This document shows positions 14,605 to 22,772 of a DNA stretch of 43,371 nucleotides, piece after piece. The position numbers were made by a program, and so were the translations under genes. The DNA is taken from positions 1 to 43,371 of the forward strand of contig JAFUCC010000015.1 in the NCBI GenBank assembly GCA_017459925.1, given 5' to 3'. The notes beneath the pieces were generated by a model, which worked only from the letters and a program-made list of their open reading frames with translations, was not told the origin of the DNA and searched no databases. Position 1 is the first letter of the stretch, and each line of letters starts with the position of its first letter. This DNA comes from Eggerthellaceae bacterium. Lineage in GTDB: Bacteria > Actinomycetota > Coriobacteriia > Coriobacteriales > Eggerthellaceae.

Positions 14605-16424
14605 TTGTCGGGCCTCCCTCCACGCAGCGGGCCCATGCCGAAGTGATCGCACCTCAGGCAACGACCGCATTCCTGTGCAGCCTCCTCATCGCGCAGCGGG
14701 ATCTCCACGCCGTCGAAATCGGCTCCGCGTTCGTCGGCCGGACGTTCATGAATGTTCACACGGCCGCACGCCAGCTTGCTGTCGAACACCGACCGCGGAA
14801 TGTGCACGTCGTCGAAGACGTCGTGGCCGTATCCCAGATAGGCGTCGATGTTGGCGGCCACGGCCTTGCCGGCGGCGATGGCGCGGATGACCGTGGACGG
14901 GCCCGTTTGGCAGTCGCCGCCCACGAACACGTTGTCGAAGCCCTTCGCCAGGCCATGCCCGTCGGACACGAAACGGCCGCGGTTCTGCTCGAGGCCCTTC
15001 TCGGCGAAATACTCGTATTCGATGACCTGGCCGATGGCCTCGACCAGGATGTCGCATTCGAAGACCTGCTCGCCGGCCTCGGTTGCTTTGGGCGCGGGAC
15101 GTCCGCCGCGGTAGAAGCTCGGCATCTGCGGCTGGCCCACGAAGGCGATCTCGTGATCGGTGCCCTTGTCGATGCGGACCGGGCTCATGAGCTCAACCAT
15201 CTCGCAGCCTTCGGCGATGGCGGCTTCCACTTCCTCGGGAAGGGCCGTCATGTCCTCGATGCGACGACGGTAGATGCAGCGCACGCTCGCAGCACCCAGG
15301 CGCTTGGCCGTGCGCGTGGCGTCCATGGCGACGTTGCCGCCGCCCACGACCACGACGTCCTTGCCGGCGACGTCGTCGGGACGGCCGTCAGCCACGCGGT
15401 GCAGGAACTGCACGGCGCTCATGACGCCTTCGCGCGTGGCGTACTCTATACCCAGATCCTTGAAATGGTGCGCGCCGATGGCAACATACACGGCATCGTA
15501 GCCCTCGACGAGCTCTTCCCACTGCACGCCGACGCCGACCTTCACGCCCAGCTTCACATCGATGCCGAGCGAGAGTATCGCGTCGATGTCGTACTGCAGG
15601 TTCTCTTCGGGCAGGCGGTAGCGCGGGATGCCGTAGTACATCATGCCGCCCAGATGCGCGTTCTGCTCGTACACGGTGATGTCGTGGCCCATGAGCGCCA
15701 GGTAGTACGCGGCGGTGAGGCCCGACGGGCCGCCGCCGATGATGGCAACCTTCTTGCCGGTCGCCGGCGCCTTCTCGGGCGCGTCAACCGCGCCGGCGGT
15801 GAGCACCGCATGCTGCTTCATGCCGCGGATGTTCACGGGCGCGTCGATCATGCCGCGACGGCATGTATGCTCGCAGGGATGCTCGCACACGAACGCGCAG
15901 GCGCTCGGGAACGGGTTGTCGTTGCGGATGACGCGCACGGCGTCGGCCGGGCGACCGTCGCGCAGGCACGCGATGTAGCCGGGGATGTCCACGTGGCTCG
16001 GGCATTCCTTCACGCACGGCACCGCGGTGAACGGCTGCGTGCACACGCCCTTGGCCAGGTGGCTTTCGGCGTCTTCCTTGATGAGGTCGGCGAAAGCCAA
16101 ACCCACGCGACCCGCTTGGAAGCCTATGGCGCAGTCAGCCGACTTGTACAGCGTGTCGCAAACCATGATGACCTGGTCGACGATGCCCTCGACATGCTCG
16201 CCGCGAAGAATCGACTCCAAGCCGTCGGCCAGACGCGCCAGGCCGATGCGACACGGCGTGCACTTGCCGCAGCTCTGCGAAGCGCAGAGCTTAAAGAAGC
16301 CCACGGCGGTTTCGAGCGGGCACGTGGAATTGCCATACACCGACACGCGGTTGATGACCGCGTCGGCGATGACGCGCGCTTGCTCATCGGCCTTCGTGGG
16401 TGCGAAAACAGGTAACCTGCTCAC
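14598..16424 (-). CDS. NuoF-stub/GltD-type flavoprotein, electron-transfer partner of HydA
   Basis: 608 residues from a GTG start (AAAGGGGAACC upstream). Residues about 25-120 match only the C-terminal [4Fe-4S] domain of NuoF/HydB (SCGKCTPCRIG, Cys52/55/58, fourth ligand Cys98). The FMN/NADH-binding core of NuoF is absent. From about 125 the protein is GltD/NfnB-like: Cys-rich segment (VPCVKECPSHVDIPGY; CAFVCEHPCEHTC), FAD loop GGGPSGLTAAYY, NAD(P) loop VVVVGGGNVAMDATR, and a C-terminal ECGRCLRCDHFG. It should oxidise or reduce NAD(P)H at FAD and pass electrons through its clusters to HydA. NADPH versus NADH cannot be decided by eye. Upstream is an inverted repeat GCCCGCAT/ATGCGGGC (16446-16467). 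Confidence 0.85.
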   Translation of the reverse strand: MSRLPVFAPTKADEQARVIADAVINRVSVYGNSTCPLETAVGFFKLCASQSCGKCTPCRIGLARLADGLESILRGEHVEGIVDQVIMVCDTLYKSADCAIGFQAGRVGLAFADLIKEDAESHLAKGVCTQPFTAVPCVKECPSHVDIPGYIACLRDGRPADAVRVIRNDNPFPSACAFVCEHPCEHTCRRGMIDAPVNIRGMKQHAVLTAGAVDAPEKAPATGKKVAIIGGGPSGLTAAYYLALMGHDITVYEQNAHLGGMMYYGIPRYRLPEENLQYDIDAILSLGIDVKLGVKVGVGVQWEELVEGYDAVYVAIGAHHFKDLGIEYATREGVMSAVQFLHRVADGRPDDVAGKDVVVVGGGNVAMDATRTAKRLGAASVRCIYRRRIEDMTALPEEVEAAIAEGCEMVELMSPVRIDKGTDHEIAFVGQPQMPSFYRGGRPAPKATEAGEQVFECDILVEAIGQVIEYEYFAEKGLEQNRGRFVSDGHGLAKGFDNVFVGGDCQTGPSTVIRAIAAGKAVAANIDAYLGYGHDVFDDVHIPRSVFDSKLACGRVNIHERPADERGADFDGVEIPLRDEEAAQECGRCLRCDHFGMGPLRGGRPDKW

Positions 16425-16474
16425 GGTTCCCCTTTCCCTCTCTCGCCCGCATCCCTCTTATGCGGGCCCCCAAA

Positions 16475-16566
16475 CAATCAATTTCCTCCGAGGAAATTGA
16501 TTGCCTTGCACTATCCTTGGCTTTTGTATGGCTTTCGCAATCAATTACCTCGGAGGTAATTGATTG
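16475..16566. repeat. Paired palindromic element B2/B3
   Basis: Two perfect 29-base palindromes (16475-16503 and 16538-16566) share CAATCAATT.CCT at their ends and differ only at the centre. They are 34 bases apart, forming a two-hairpin unit. The unit fills the 160-base gap between folE and the HydA-partner gene. Confidence 0.85.
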
Positions 16567-16584
16567 TCACAAGAGCAAGAAAAA

Positions 16585-17166
16585 CTACTTGAACAGCGAC
16601 AGCGCCTCGGCCCTGGTCTTCTCGTCTTCTTGGAAAGAGCCGCGCACGGCGCTGGTGATGGTTAGCGAGCCCGGCTTCTTGATGCCGCGCGCCGTCATGC
16701 AGCTGTGCTCGGCCTCGACCACGACGAGCGTGCCGAGCGGCTCGAGCGACTTCATGATGGCATCGGCAATCTGCGAGGTCATGCGCTCCTGCACCTGCGG
16801 ACGGCGGGCGTAGCCTTCCACGCAGCGGGCGATCTTGGACAAGCCGGTGATGCGCCCCTTGCGCGGGATGTAGGCGACGTGGGCCTTCCCCACGAACGGC
16901 AGCAGGTGATGCTCGCACATCGACGTGAACGGGATGTCGCGGACGATGACCATTTCCTCGTGATCTTCCTCGTGGAATTGCTTCAGCAGATGCTCGGCAG
17001 GATCTTCCTGCAACCCAGCAAACACCTCGGCGCACGCGCGGGCCACGCGCGAAGGCGTGTCGAGCAGGCCCTCGCGGTCGGGGTCTTCGCCGATGGCATA
17101 CAGGAATTCGCGGATCGCCGCCTCGGCGCGCGGTTGATCGAGTTTGCCATACGTGGATTCAGCCAT
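16585..17166 (-). CDS. folE: GTP cyclohydrolase I
   Basis: 193 residues, strong GGGGGG ribosome site. Contains the zinc and active-site pattern CEHHLLPF (Cys84, His87) and [12 protein letters not shown] (Cys156), plus [17 protein letters not shown] and [10 protein letters not shown], typical of FolE type IA. It makes dihydroneopterin triphosphate from GTP, the first step of (tetrahydro)folate synthesis. Placement among tetrahydrofolate C1 genes suggests co-control of cofactor supply and use. A GC-rich hairpin at 17215-17243 separates it from folD. Confidence 0.95.
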   Translation of the reverse strand: MAESTYGKLDQPRAEAAIREFLYAIGEDPDREGLLDTPSRVARACAEVFAGLQEDPAEHLLKQFHEEDHEEMVIVRDIPFTSMCEHHLLPFVGKAHVAYIPRKGRITGLSKIARCVEGYARRPQVQERMTSQIADAIMKSLEPLGTLVVVEAEHSCMTARGIKKPGSLTITSAVRGSFQEDEKTRAEALSLFK

Positions 17167-17214
17167 GGAAGACCCCCCTTATCGTCTTGATGATGCGACC
17201 ATCGTAAAGCCTGA

Positions 17215-17243
17215 CGGCGGGCGCAATCAAGCAGCGCCCGCCG
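17215..17243 (-). terminator. GC-rich hairpin between folD and folE
   Basis: A perfect 10-base stem CGGCGGGCGC/GCGCCCGCCG with a nine-base loop. No U-run follows, so it may attenuate rather than stop transcription. Confidence 0.5.
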
Positions 17244-17253
17244 AACGGAACCT

Positions 17254-18108
17254 CTACGCCAGCGTACGCTCAGCAGCCTGCACGATATGCGACGCGAGCA
17301 CTGCCGTCGTGACGCTTCCCACGCCGCCGGGAACAGGCGTGATGGCGTCGACGATGGGCTCGGCAGCGTCGAAGTCGACGTCGCCGCAAAGCTTACTCGC
17401 CTCTTCGTCCCAGTTGATGCCCACGTCGATGACGACCTGGCCCTTGCGCACCGCGTCGGCGCCCACCGTGCGCGCACGGCCCACGGCCACGACCAGCACG
17501 TCGGCCTCGGCGCACTTGGCGGCGAGCTCCCTGGTGCGCGTATGGCACATGGTGACGGTAGCGTTGGCAGCCTGCAGCATCATGGAGACGGGCTTGCCGA
17601 TGACGAGCGAGCGGCCCAGAACGGTGACGTTCGCGCCGGTCAGCTCGTAGCCGTAATGCTTCAAAACCTGCATGCAGGCGTCGGCCGTGCACGGCGGGAA
17701 GCCCACCGGCTGGTTGGCGAACACGCCGTACAGCGAGCCCTGCGTGATGCCGTCGGCGTCTTTCGCCGGGTCGAGGGCGGCGCAGGCCGCGACCTCGTCG
17801 AGGTGCTTGGGCAGCGGGCGGAACATGAGGCAGCCGTGAATCGCCGGGTCGGTGTTGACCTCGTTGATGGCGGCCATGAGCTCTTCTTGGGTGCACTCGG
17901 CGTCGAGCACGAACTTCTTTAGGCCCAGGCCCAGCGTCTCGCAGCGCTTCGTGGCGCCGCGCTCGTACGACAGGTCGTCGTCGCGCTCGCCCACGCGGAT
18001 GATGGCCAGCGTCGGCGTGACGCCCGCAGCCTTGCAAGCCTCGATACGCGGAGCCAGCTCTTCGTTGATGGCGTCGGCAACCGGCTTGCCCTTCAAGATT
18101 TCTGCCAT
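17254..18108 (-). CDS. folD: Methylene-tetrahydrofolate dehydrogenase FolD, probably lacking cyclohydrolase activity
   Basis: 284 residues, ribosome site GAAAGGA. FolD hallmarks: GCLMFRPLPKHLDE, FPPCTADACMQVL, the Rossmann segment GRSLVIGKPVSMML and PGGVGSVTTAVLASHIV. In bifunctional FolD the pattern is Y-x-x-x-K, with the Lys (K54 of E. coli, K56 of the human enzyme) essential for cyclohydrolase. Here it reads YERGA, so the position is Ala52, with a Lys two residues later. A separate cyclohydrolase, fchA, lies next door. I infer a dehydrogenase-only enzyme oxidising or reducing methylene/methenyl-THF. Confidence 0.92.
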   Translation of the reverse strand: MAEILKGKPVADAINEELAPRIEACKAAGVTPTLAIIRVGERDDDLSYERGATKRCETLGLGLKKFVLDAECTQEELMAAINEVNTDPAIHGCLMFRPLPKHLDEVAACAALDPAKDADGITQGSLYGVFANQPVGFPPCTADACMQVLKHYGYELTGANVTVLGRSLVIGKPVSMMLQAANATVTMCHTRTRELAAKCAEADVLVVAVGRARTVGADAVRKGQVVIDVGINWDEEASKLCGDVDFDAAEPIVDAITPVPGGVGSVTTAVLASHIVQAAERTLA

Positions 18109-18125
18109 AAAACGGTCCTTTCCGA

Positions 18126-18236
18126 GATGAGTAGCAGGACGTTCCTGCTACTCATTTTGTAGAACGGTTTCCACACATTAAAGAGATACTGCAAATGAGT
18201 AGCAGGAACGTCCTGCTACTCATCCTGCTACTCATC
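18126..18236. repeat. Palindromic element A4
   Basis: Arms at 18126-18159 and 18192-18224 with a 32-base spacer, then a partial extra copy CTGCTACTCATC running up to the fchA stop codon. It fills nearly the whole gap between fchA and folD. Confidence 0.85.
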
Positions 18237-18860
18237 TTACGCGCGGATGCCGGCGGCGACTTCGTCGGCCACGGCCTTGGCGCGGGGGACGTATGCGAGC
18301 AGCTCGTCAGCCTCGGCCTCGACCTTGGCGGCGTACTCGCGGTCCTTCAGGCCCTTGGTGTTGATGAACACGTTCATGGAAGCGGCGCGCATAGCGGCAG
18401 CGGCGCACACGGCACCGCAGCCCACGTCGCTGATCAGCATGCGCGAGCCCTTCACGTTCATCTCCTCGAGCAGCTCGATCGCCTTGGCGATCTGGCGCAT
18501 CATCTCGAGCGGGCCGGCCAGCGCGTCCTTGGTGCACTTTTCCAGCACCTCGTCGCGCGTCGAATCCTCTTTGGGGATGCCGTAAGCCTGGGACAGCGGG
18601 TAGAACGCGGCGGCGTCCTCCTCGACGAGCTCGAGCAGACGGGCGCGGACTTGCTCGCCTTCGGCCAGCATGCGCTGCACGTCTTCCTCGTACTCGGCGT
18701 ACTTCTTCTTGCCGGTGGTGAAATTGCCCACCATCGAGCACAGGGCCACGCCCAAAGCGCCCACGTAGGCGGCTGCTCCGCCGCCACCCGGCACGCTGAC
18801 CTTGCCGGCCAGCTCGGCTGCGAACTCGGTACAGCTCTTGTCCATCATCTTGTCAGTCAT
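18237..18860 (-). CDS. fchA: Methenyltetrahydrofolate cyclohydrolase FchA (cyclodeaminase family)
   Basis: 207 residues, ribosome site AAGGAG. All-alpha FTCD_C/FchA family: SVPGGGGAAAYVGALGVALCSMVGNFTTGKKKY near the start and SDVGCGAVCAAAAMRAASMNVFINTK in the second half. It hydrolyses methenyl-THF to formyl-THF or runs the reverse. Neighbours fhs and folD catalyse the steps on either side. The FolD here lacks its cyclohydrolase lysine, which makes FchA the necessary enzyme for this step. Confidence 0.93.
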   Translation of the reverse strand: MTDKMMDKSCTEFAAELAGKVSVPGGGGAAAYVGALGVALCSMVGNFTTGKKKYAEYEEDVQRMLAEGEQVRARLLELVEEDAAAFYPLSQAYGIPKEDSTRDEVLEKCTKDALAGPLEMMRQIAKAIELLEEMNVKGSRMLISDVGCGAVCAAAAMRAASMNVFINTKGLKDREYAAKVEAEADELLAYVPRAKAVADEVAAGIRA

Positions 18861-18878
18861 CTGCGCTCCTTACAGAAA

Positions 18879-18903
18879 GGGGCGAGCAAAGCCTGCCCGC
18901 CCC
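18879..18903 (-). terminator. Hairpin between fhs and fchA
   Basis: GGGGCGGGC...GCTCGCCCC on the minus strand followed by TTTCTGT. It is the same sequence type as the terminator at 10408-10431. Partial read-through is likely if the C1 genes form an operon. Confidence 0.6.
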
Positions 18904-18921
18904 CGTAGTAGCTTCTTTCCC

Positions 18922-20589
18922 TTAGAAAAGACCCACGATCTTGCCGTCAGCGGTGACGTCGATCTTCTCGGCAGCCGGGACCTTCGGGAGCCCTGGCATG
19001 GTCATGATCTCGCCGGTCAGCGCCACGATGAAGCCAGCGCCAGCGGAGATCTTGAGGTTGCGCACGGTGATGCGGAAGTCCTTCGGGGCGCCCAGCTTGG
19101 TCTGGTCGTCGGTGAAGGAGTACTGCGTCTTGGCAACGCAAATGGGCAGCTTGTCGAAGCCGTTGGCCACGAGCTGGTCGAGCTGCTTCTTGGCCTTCGG
19201 GGTGAAGTCGACGCCGTCGGCGTGGTAGATCTTCGTGGCGATGGCGTTGAGCTTCTCCTCGATCGTCTGGTCGACTTCGTAGCTGAACTTGAAGTCGTTG
19301 GGCTGGTCGCAGACGCGCACGACTTCCTCGGCGAGCGCCGTGGCGCCCTCGCCGCCCTTGGCCCAATGCTCGGCGAGCACGGCATTGACGCCGAGCTCCT
19401 TGCACTTGGCCTGGACGAGCTCGAGCTCGGCCTGGGTGTCGGTCGGGAACGCGTTGATGGCGACGACCGCGGGAAGGCCGAAGACGTTCTGGATGTTGGA
19501 GACGTGCTGCAGCAGGTTCGGCAGGCCAGCCTCGAGGGCCTCGAGGTTCTCGTTGTTCAGGTCGGCCTTGGCAACGCCGCCATTGTGCTTGAGGGCGCGG
19601 ACCGTGGCGACGATGACGACGCAGGACGGCTGGATGCCCGCATAGCGGCACTTGATGTCGAGGAACTTCTCGGCACCCAGGTCAGCGCCGAAGCCGGCCT
19701 CGGTGACGACGTAGTCGGCCATCTTCAGGGCCGTCGTGGTGGCCTGGACGGAGTTGCAGCCATGGGCGATGTTGGCGAAGGGGCCGCCATGCACGAACGC
19801 CGGGTTGTTCTCGAGCGTCTGGACCAGGTTCGGCTTGATGGCGTCCTTCAGCAGGGCGGCGCAAGCGCCCTCGGCCTTGATGTCGGCCACGGTGACGGGC
19901 TTGCCGGAACGGCTGTAGGCGACGACCATGCGGCCGAGGCGGGCCTTCAGGTCGTCAAGGTCGGTGGCCAGGCAGAACACGGCCATGACCTCGGAGGCGA
20001 CGGTGATGTCGAAGCCGTCTTCGCGGGCCACGCCGTCACCGGCGGTGCCGAGGCCGTCGACCACGTTGCGCAGCTGGCGGTCGTTCATGTCGACGCAGCG
20101 GCGCCAAATGATGTTGTTCAGGTCGATGTCGAGCTCGTTGCCCTGCTTGATGTGGTTGTCGAGCATGGCGGCGATGAGGTTGTTCGCAGCGCCGATGGCG
20201 TGGAAGTCGCCGGTGAAGTGCAGGTTGATGTCCTCCATGGGGACGACCTGGGCGTAACCGCCGCCAGCCGCGCCGCCCTTCACGCCGAACACGGGGCCCA
20301 GCGACGGCTCGCGCAGCGCGAGCATCGAGGACTTGCCAATCTTGCACAGCGCGTCATGCAGGCCCACCGACGTGGTGGTCTTGCCCTCGCCGGCCGGCGT
20401 GGGGTTAATGGCGGTAACCAGGATGAGCTTGCCCTTCATGGGCTTATCCTTGTAGGAGTGGATGTCGACCTTGGCCTTGTAGTGACCATAGGGCTCGCAC
20501 GTAGCCCAGTCGATGCCGGCCTTCTCCGCTACCTCTTTGATCGGCAGCATCGTCGCTTCCTGTGCGATCTCGATGTCGGACTTCGCCAT
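18922..20589 (-). CDS. fhs: Formate-tetrahydrofolate ligase
   Basis: 555 residues, the usual size, with ribosome site AAAGGAGG. P-loop-like ATP site [20 protein letters not shown] at about 62-81; also [20 protein letters not shown] and [20 protein letters not shown], all diagnostic of Fhs. It joins formate to THF with ATP, the entry step of the Wood-Ljungdahl methyl branch, and can run in reverse to make ATP. It is flanked by metF-V and fchA in the same direction. Confidence 0.96.
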   Translation of the reverse strand: MAKSDIEIAQEATMLPIKEVAEKAGIDWATCEPYGHYKAKVDIHSYKDKPMKGKLILVTAINPTPAGEGKTTTSVGLHDALCKIGKSSMLALREPSLGPVFGVKGGAAGGGYAQVVPMEDINLHFTGDFHAIGAANNLIAAMLDNHIKQGNELDIDLNNIIWRRCVDMNDRQLRNVVDGLGTAGDGVAREDGFDITVASEVMAVFCLATDLDDLKARLGRMVVAYSRSGKPVTVADIKAEGACAALLKDAIKPNLVQTLENNPAFVHGGPFANIAHGCNSVQATTTALKMADYVVTEAGFGADLGAEKFLDIKCRYAGIQPSCVVIVATVRALKHNGGVAKADLNNENLEALEAGLPNLLQHVSNIQNVFGLPAVVAINAFPTDTQAELELVQAKCKELGVNAVLAEHWAKGGEGATALAEEVVRVCDQPNDFKFSYEVDQTIEEKLNAIATKIYHADGVDFTPKAKKQLDQLVANGFDKLPICVAKTQYSFTDDQTKLGAPKDFRITVRNLKISAGAGFIVALTGEIMTMPGLPKVPAAEKIDVTADGKIVGLF

Positions 20590-20663
20590 CTTTCAAGCCT
20601 CCTTTAGCTCGATGTTCAGGCCCCCGCCCCTTGTAGCAGGCGGCCTTGTTTCCTTATCGGTCA

Positions 20664-20812
20664 GTTGCCCGGTTGCAGCCTATCGCATCGCAGCCGGGCA
20701 ACCCATACCCAAACTTACGTAGGTTGGATTCCAAACAATTAGAATCCGTAGGGGCGCGATTCATCGTGCCCGATTTCCTCGCTTGACGGGCGCGATGAAT
20801 CGCGCCCCTACG
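20664..20812. repeat. Two inverted repeats between metF and fhs
   Basis: First, GTTGCCCGGTTGC/GCAGCCGGGCAAC (20664-20702), one wobble pair. Second, 26-base arms at 20747-20772 and 20787-20812 (CGTAGGGGCGCGATTCATCG and its complement) with a 14-base loop and one wobble pair. Both are REP-like and could act as terminators or stability elements between metF and fhs. Confidence 0.75.
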
Positions 20813-20832
20813 AGGGGTCGGCGCCTTTGGCG

Positions 20833-22464
20833 TTACGGCAGCTTCGTGTCGACCTTCTTCAGCAGGTCGGTTTCCGGGATGATGCCGCCCGGCGCACCGG
20901 TTTCCAGGCCCAGCGACACGGGGATGCGGCCCTCGCAGTTGTCGCGGTGATGCGTGTAGGCGCTCCACGGGCTGGAGCTGTACAGCTCCCAGTGGTTCGG
21001 CGGGGTGATGTAGCTGGTGATGCGCTCCATCTCGTCGGACTTCTTCGCCTTGTGGTAAGCCTTGTACCAGATGCAGTAACGGCTGCCATCCGGGAAGACC
21101 TCGCAGTAGCCGTCGAAGGTGCCGCCGCACGGCCCGTTGCGCTGGCATTTGGGGCATTGCGTCATCGGGCACGTGTACAGCGTGGCTTCCAGACCGCAGT
21201 CGCCGCAGTCCATGCAGCCGTACATCATCGACTTGCCAGTATGCTCGAGGCCGTGGTGGCGGTACACGCCCTTCTTGTTGTCGAGCGAGTTCATGCGGCT
21301 GGCGAGGATCTTGTTGCCGCGCTTGCCGAGGGTGAGCACCCAGTGGTGCGCGAAGCGGGAGATGCCCCACTTGCTGAAGACCTTGCGCGAGCGCGCCTGC
21401 TCGGGCTTCGGGCTCTTAGCAGGCGTGTTCAGGCCGGTGAGGTTGCCCTCTTCGTCCTTCTCAGGCTGGTAGATGTAGTAGCCGTCCTTCTTGCCGAAGC
21501 TGACCTTCTTCACGCATTCGCGCCATGTCGGAGCCAGTTCCTCGGCGCGGTCGAGGATGCCGCAGAGCATCTCGGCCGTGACGCCGAAGCCGCCGATGTG
21601 CACGCCGGCGTAACCGAGGCCCTTGGCGATGGCGACCATCTGGGCGGCGCGCTCGATGCGGGCGCCCTTGCCCTTGTCCTCGGCCTTCGATTCCTCTTCA
21701 AGCTGGGCGAGCAGCTCGTCGCTGACGTAGCAGCCGGCGATGGTGCCCTTCTTCATGAGCTTGGCCGCGCCCTTGGTGATCAGGAAGATGTTAGCGATGA
21801 TGGGCGTGTCGTAGCCGCGCTCGTCGCGGTAGCGGATGAGCTCTTCCATCTTCCGCGCGTCGTAGCCGAGCTGCGTGATGAGGAACCTCGCGCCGCCGAT
21901 GATCTTCTTTTCCATCTTCAGGTACTGCGGGATGACCTCGCCTTCAAGGTACTTGAAGGGGTTCACGACGCCGCCGTTGTAGAAGTGCGTCTGCTTTTCG
22001 ATGACCGGACCCTTGCGTCCGGGGACTTCCAGGCCGTTGTTCATCTCGGTGGCGAGCATCTGCAGGTGCACCGAGTCGAGGTCGAAGACCGGGCGTGCGC
22101 GGCCGTCCCAGCCGGTGCCCTGGTAGTCGCCCGTCATGAACAGGAGGTTCTCGATGCCGGCGCGCTCCATGCTGTAGAGCTGCGAGATGATCTGGTTGCG
22201 CGAGCGGTCCTTGCACGTGAAGTGCACGAGCGGCACGATGCCCTCGCTGACGAACTCCTCGCCGAGGCGGTCGGCCAAAAGCGCCGGGTTGCCGCTCGGA
22301 TTGTCCGTGATGGACATCGCGTGAACGCGCCCCGTCGCATAGATTTTCTTGGCTTCTTCGATTTCCTTTTCCTGAGCTTCCTCGTGCGCGCCGCGCCCGG
22401 GAATGATTTCGCAGGTTACGACGAACTCGCCTCTCTCGAGCGCGTCCTTGAATCGATTCTCCAC
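20833..22464 (-). CDS. metF: Methylene-tetrahydrofolate reductase, MetF-MetV fusion
   Basis: 543 residues from a GTG start at 22464 with AAAGGGG seven bases upstream; an ATG 17 codons earlier has no ribosome site. Residues about 1-300 are the MetF TIM barrel (FVVTCEIIPGRGA, MSITDNPSGNPA, ENLLFMTGDYQGTG, GARFLITQLGYD, ANIFLITKGAAKLM). The C-terminal part carries a cysteine cluster (GCMDCGDCGLEATLYTCP, then QCPKCQRNGPCGG) typical of the zinc-binding MetV subunit, which acetogens usually encode as a separate gene. It reduces methylene-THF to methyl-THF, the methyl donor for corrinoid proteins. An operator-like dyad lies about 120 bases upstream. Confidence 0.92.
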   Translation of the reverse strand: MENRFKDALERGEFVVTCEIIPGRGAHEEAQEKEIEEAKKIYATGRVHAMSITDNPSGNPALLADRLGEEFVSEGIVPLVHFTCKDRSRNQIISQLYSMERAGIENLLFMTGDYQGTGWDGRARPVFDLDSVHLQMLATEMNNGLEVPGRKGPVIEKQTHFYNGGVVNPFKYLEGEVIPQYLKMEKKIIGGARFLITQLGYDARKMEELIRYRDERGYDTPIIANIFLITKGAAKLMKKGTIAGCYVSDELLAQLEEESKAEDKGKGARIERAAQMVAIAKGLGYAGVHIGGFGVTAEMLCGILDRAEELAPTWRECVKKVSFGKKDGYYIYQPEKDEEGNLTGLNTPAKSPKPEQARSRKVFSKWGISRFAHHWVLTLGKRGNKILASRMNSLDNKKGVYRHHGLEHTGKSMMYGCMDCGDCGLEATLYTCPMTQCPKCQRNGPCGGTFDGYCEVFPDGSRYCIWYKAYHKAKKSDEMERITSYITPPNHWELYSSSPWSAYTHHRDNCEGRIPVSLGLETGAPGGIIPETDLLKKVDTKLP

Positions 22465-22585
22465 CAGATCACCCCTTTCAATATGCTGATGATATACACG
22501 AATCTTATCCTGCATTATCTAACGAAAGAATAGGGTTTTTCTCACAGTTGGTCATTCAATGCTTTGCACAAACCGCACAAGAAGC

Positions 22586-22606
22586 CATTGTGCGAAATGC
22601 ACATGA
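22586..22606. promoter_or_regulatory. Operator-like site upstream of metF
   Basis: CATTGTGCGAAATGCACATG-A matches the dyad before the alcohol dehydrogenase gene (11781-11801) at 15 of 21 positions, including the central TGCGAAAYGCA. Nearby GCACAA half-sites at 22566 and 22576 add to the pattern. The 308-base gap 22465-22772 also contains the inverted repeat at 22617-22663 and the promoter of the next gene. Confidence 0.5.
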
Positions 22607-22616
22607 GCCAAAAGTC

Positions 22617-22663
22617 GCCTCGACAACGGGCGAATGCTACCGTGGAAGCACCGTTGTCGAGGC
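22617..22663. repeat. 13-base inverted repeat between divergent genes
   Basis: GCCTCGACAACGG at 22617-22629 and its exact complement at 22651-22663, with a 21-base spacer. It lies between the metF and HTH-HipA promoters and may be a terminator or insulating hairpin. Confidence 0.5.
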
Positions 22664-22702
22664 GTATGGGACGTTCTATATCTCTGCCAGTTTTGCGGTT
22701 TA

Positions 22703-22759
22703 ACTATTCGCTATAACGAATGGTATAATCTACGCAGAATAAAATTATTACTATTCGCT
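22703..22759 (+). promoter_or_regulatory. Promoter and repeated operator of the HTH-HipA gene
   Basis: A perfect TATAAT is at 22724-22729. An exact 10-base direct repeat ACTATTCGCT lies at 22703-22712 and 22750-22759, bracketing the -10 box and the expected start point. The first copy is part of a dyad ATTCG-N6-CGAAT. The layout suggests autorepression by the encoded HTH domain. Confidence 0.55.
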
Positions 22760-22772
22760 GCAAGGAAGGCTT

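Noticed and set aside
16475-16566. B2/B3 palindromes as simple rho-independent terminators
   Set aside because: They lack U-tracts, occur in pairs and recur at 12852, so a repeat family is more likely.
12886-22464. The C1 cluster as a glycine-cleavage or purine-fermentation locus
   Set aside because: No gcv genes or glycine formimino genes are present; fhs, metF-V and hydrogenase together fit the Wood-Ljungdahl methyl branch better.
22465-22515. ATG start for MetF at 22515
   Set aside because: No ribosome site, and the extra 17 residues do not look like the MetF N-terminus; the GTG at 22464 has AAAGGGG at good spacing.
20827-22533. Long plus-strand open frame opposite metF, and similar frames opposite fhs, hydA and the ABC exporter genes
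   Set aside because: High GC gives long antisense frames; they show Arg/His/Asp-Val-rich, low-information sequence and no ribosome sites, while the minus-strand proteins are clear family members.
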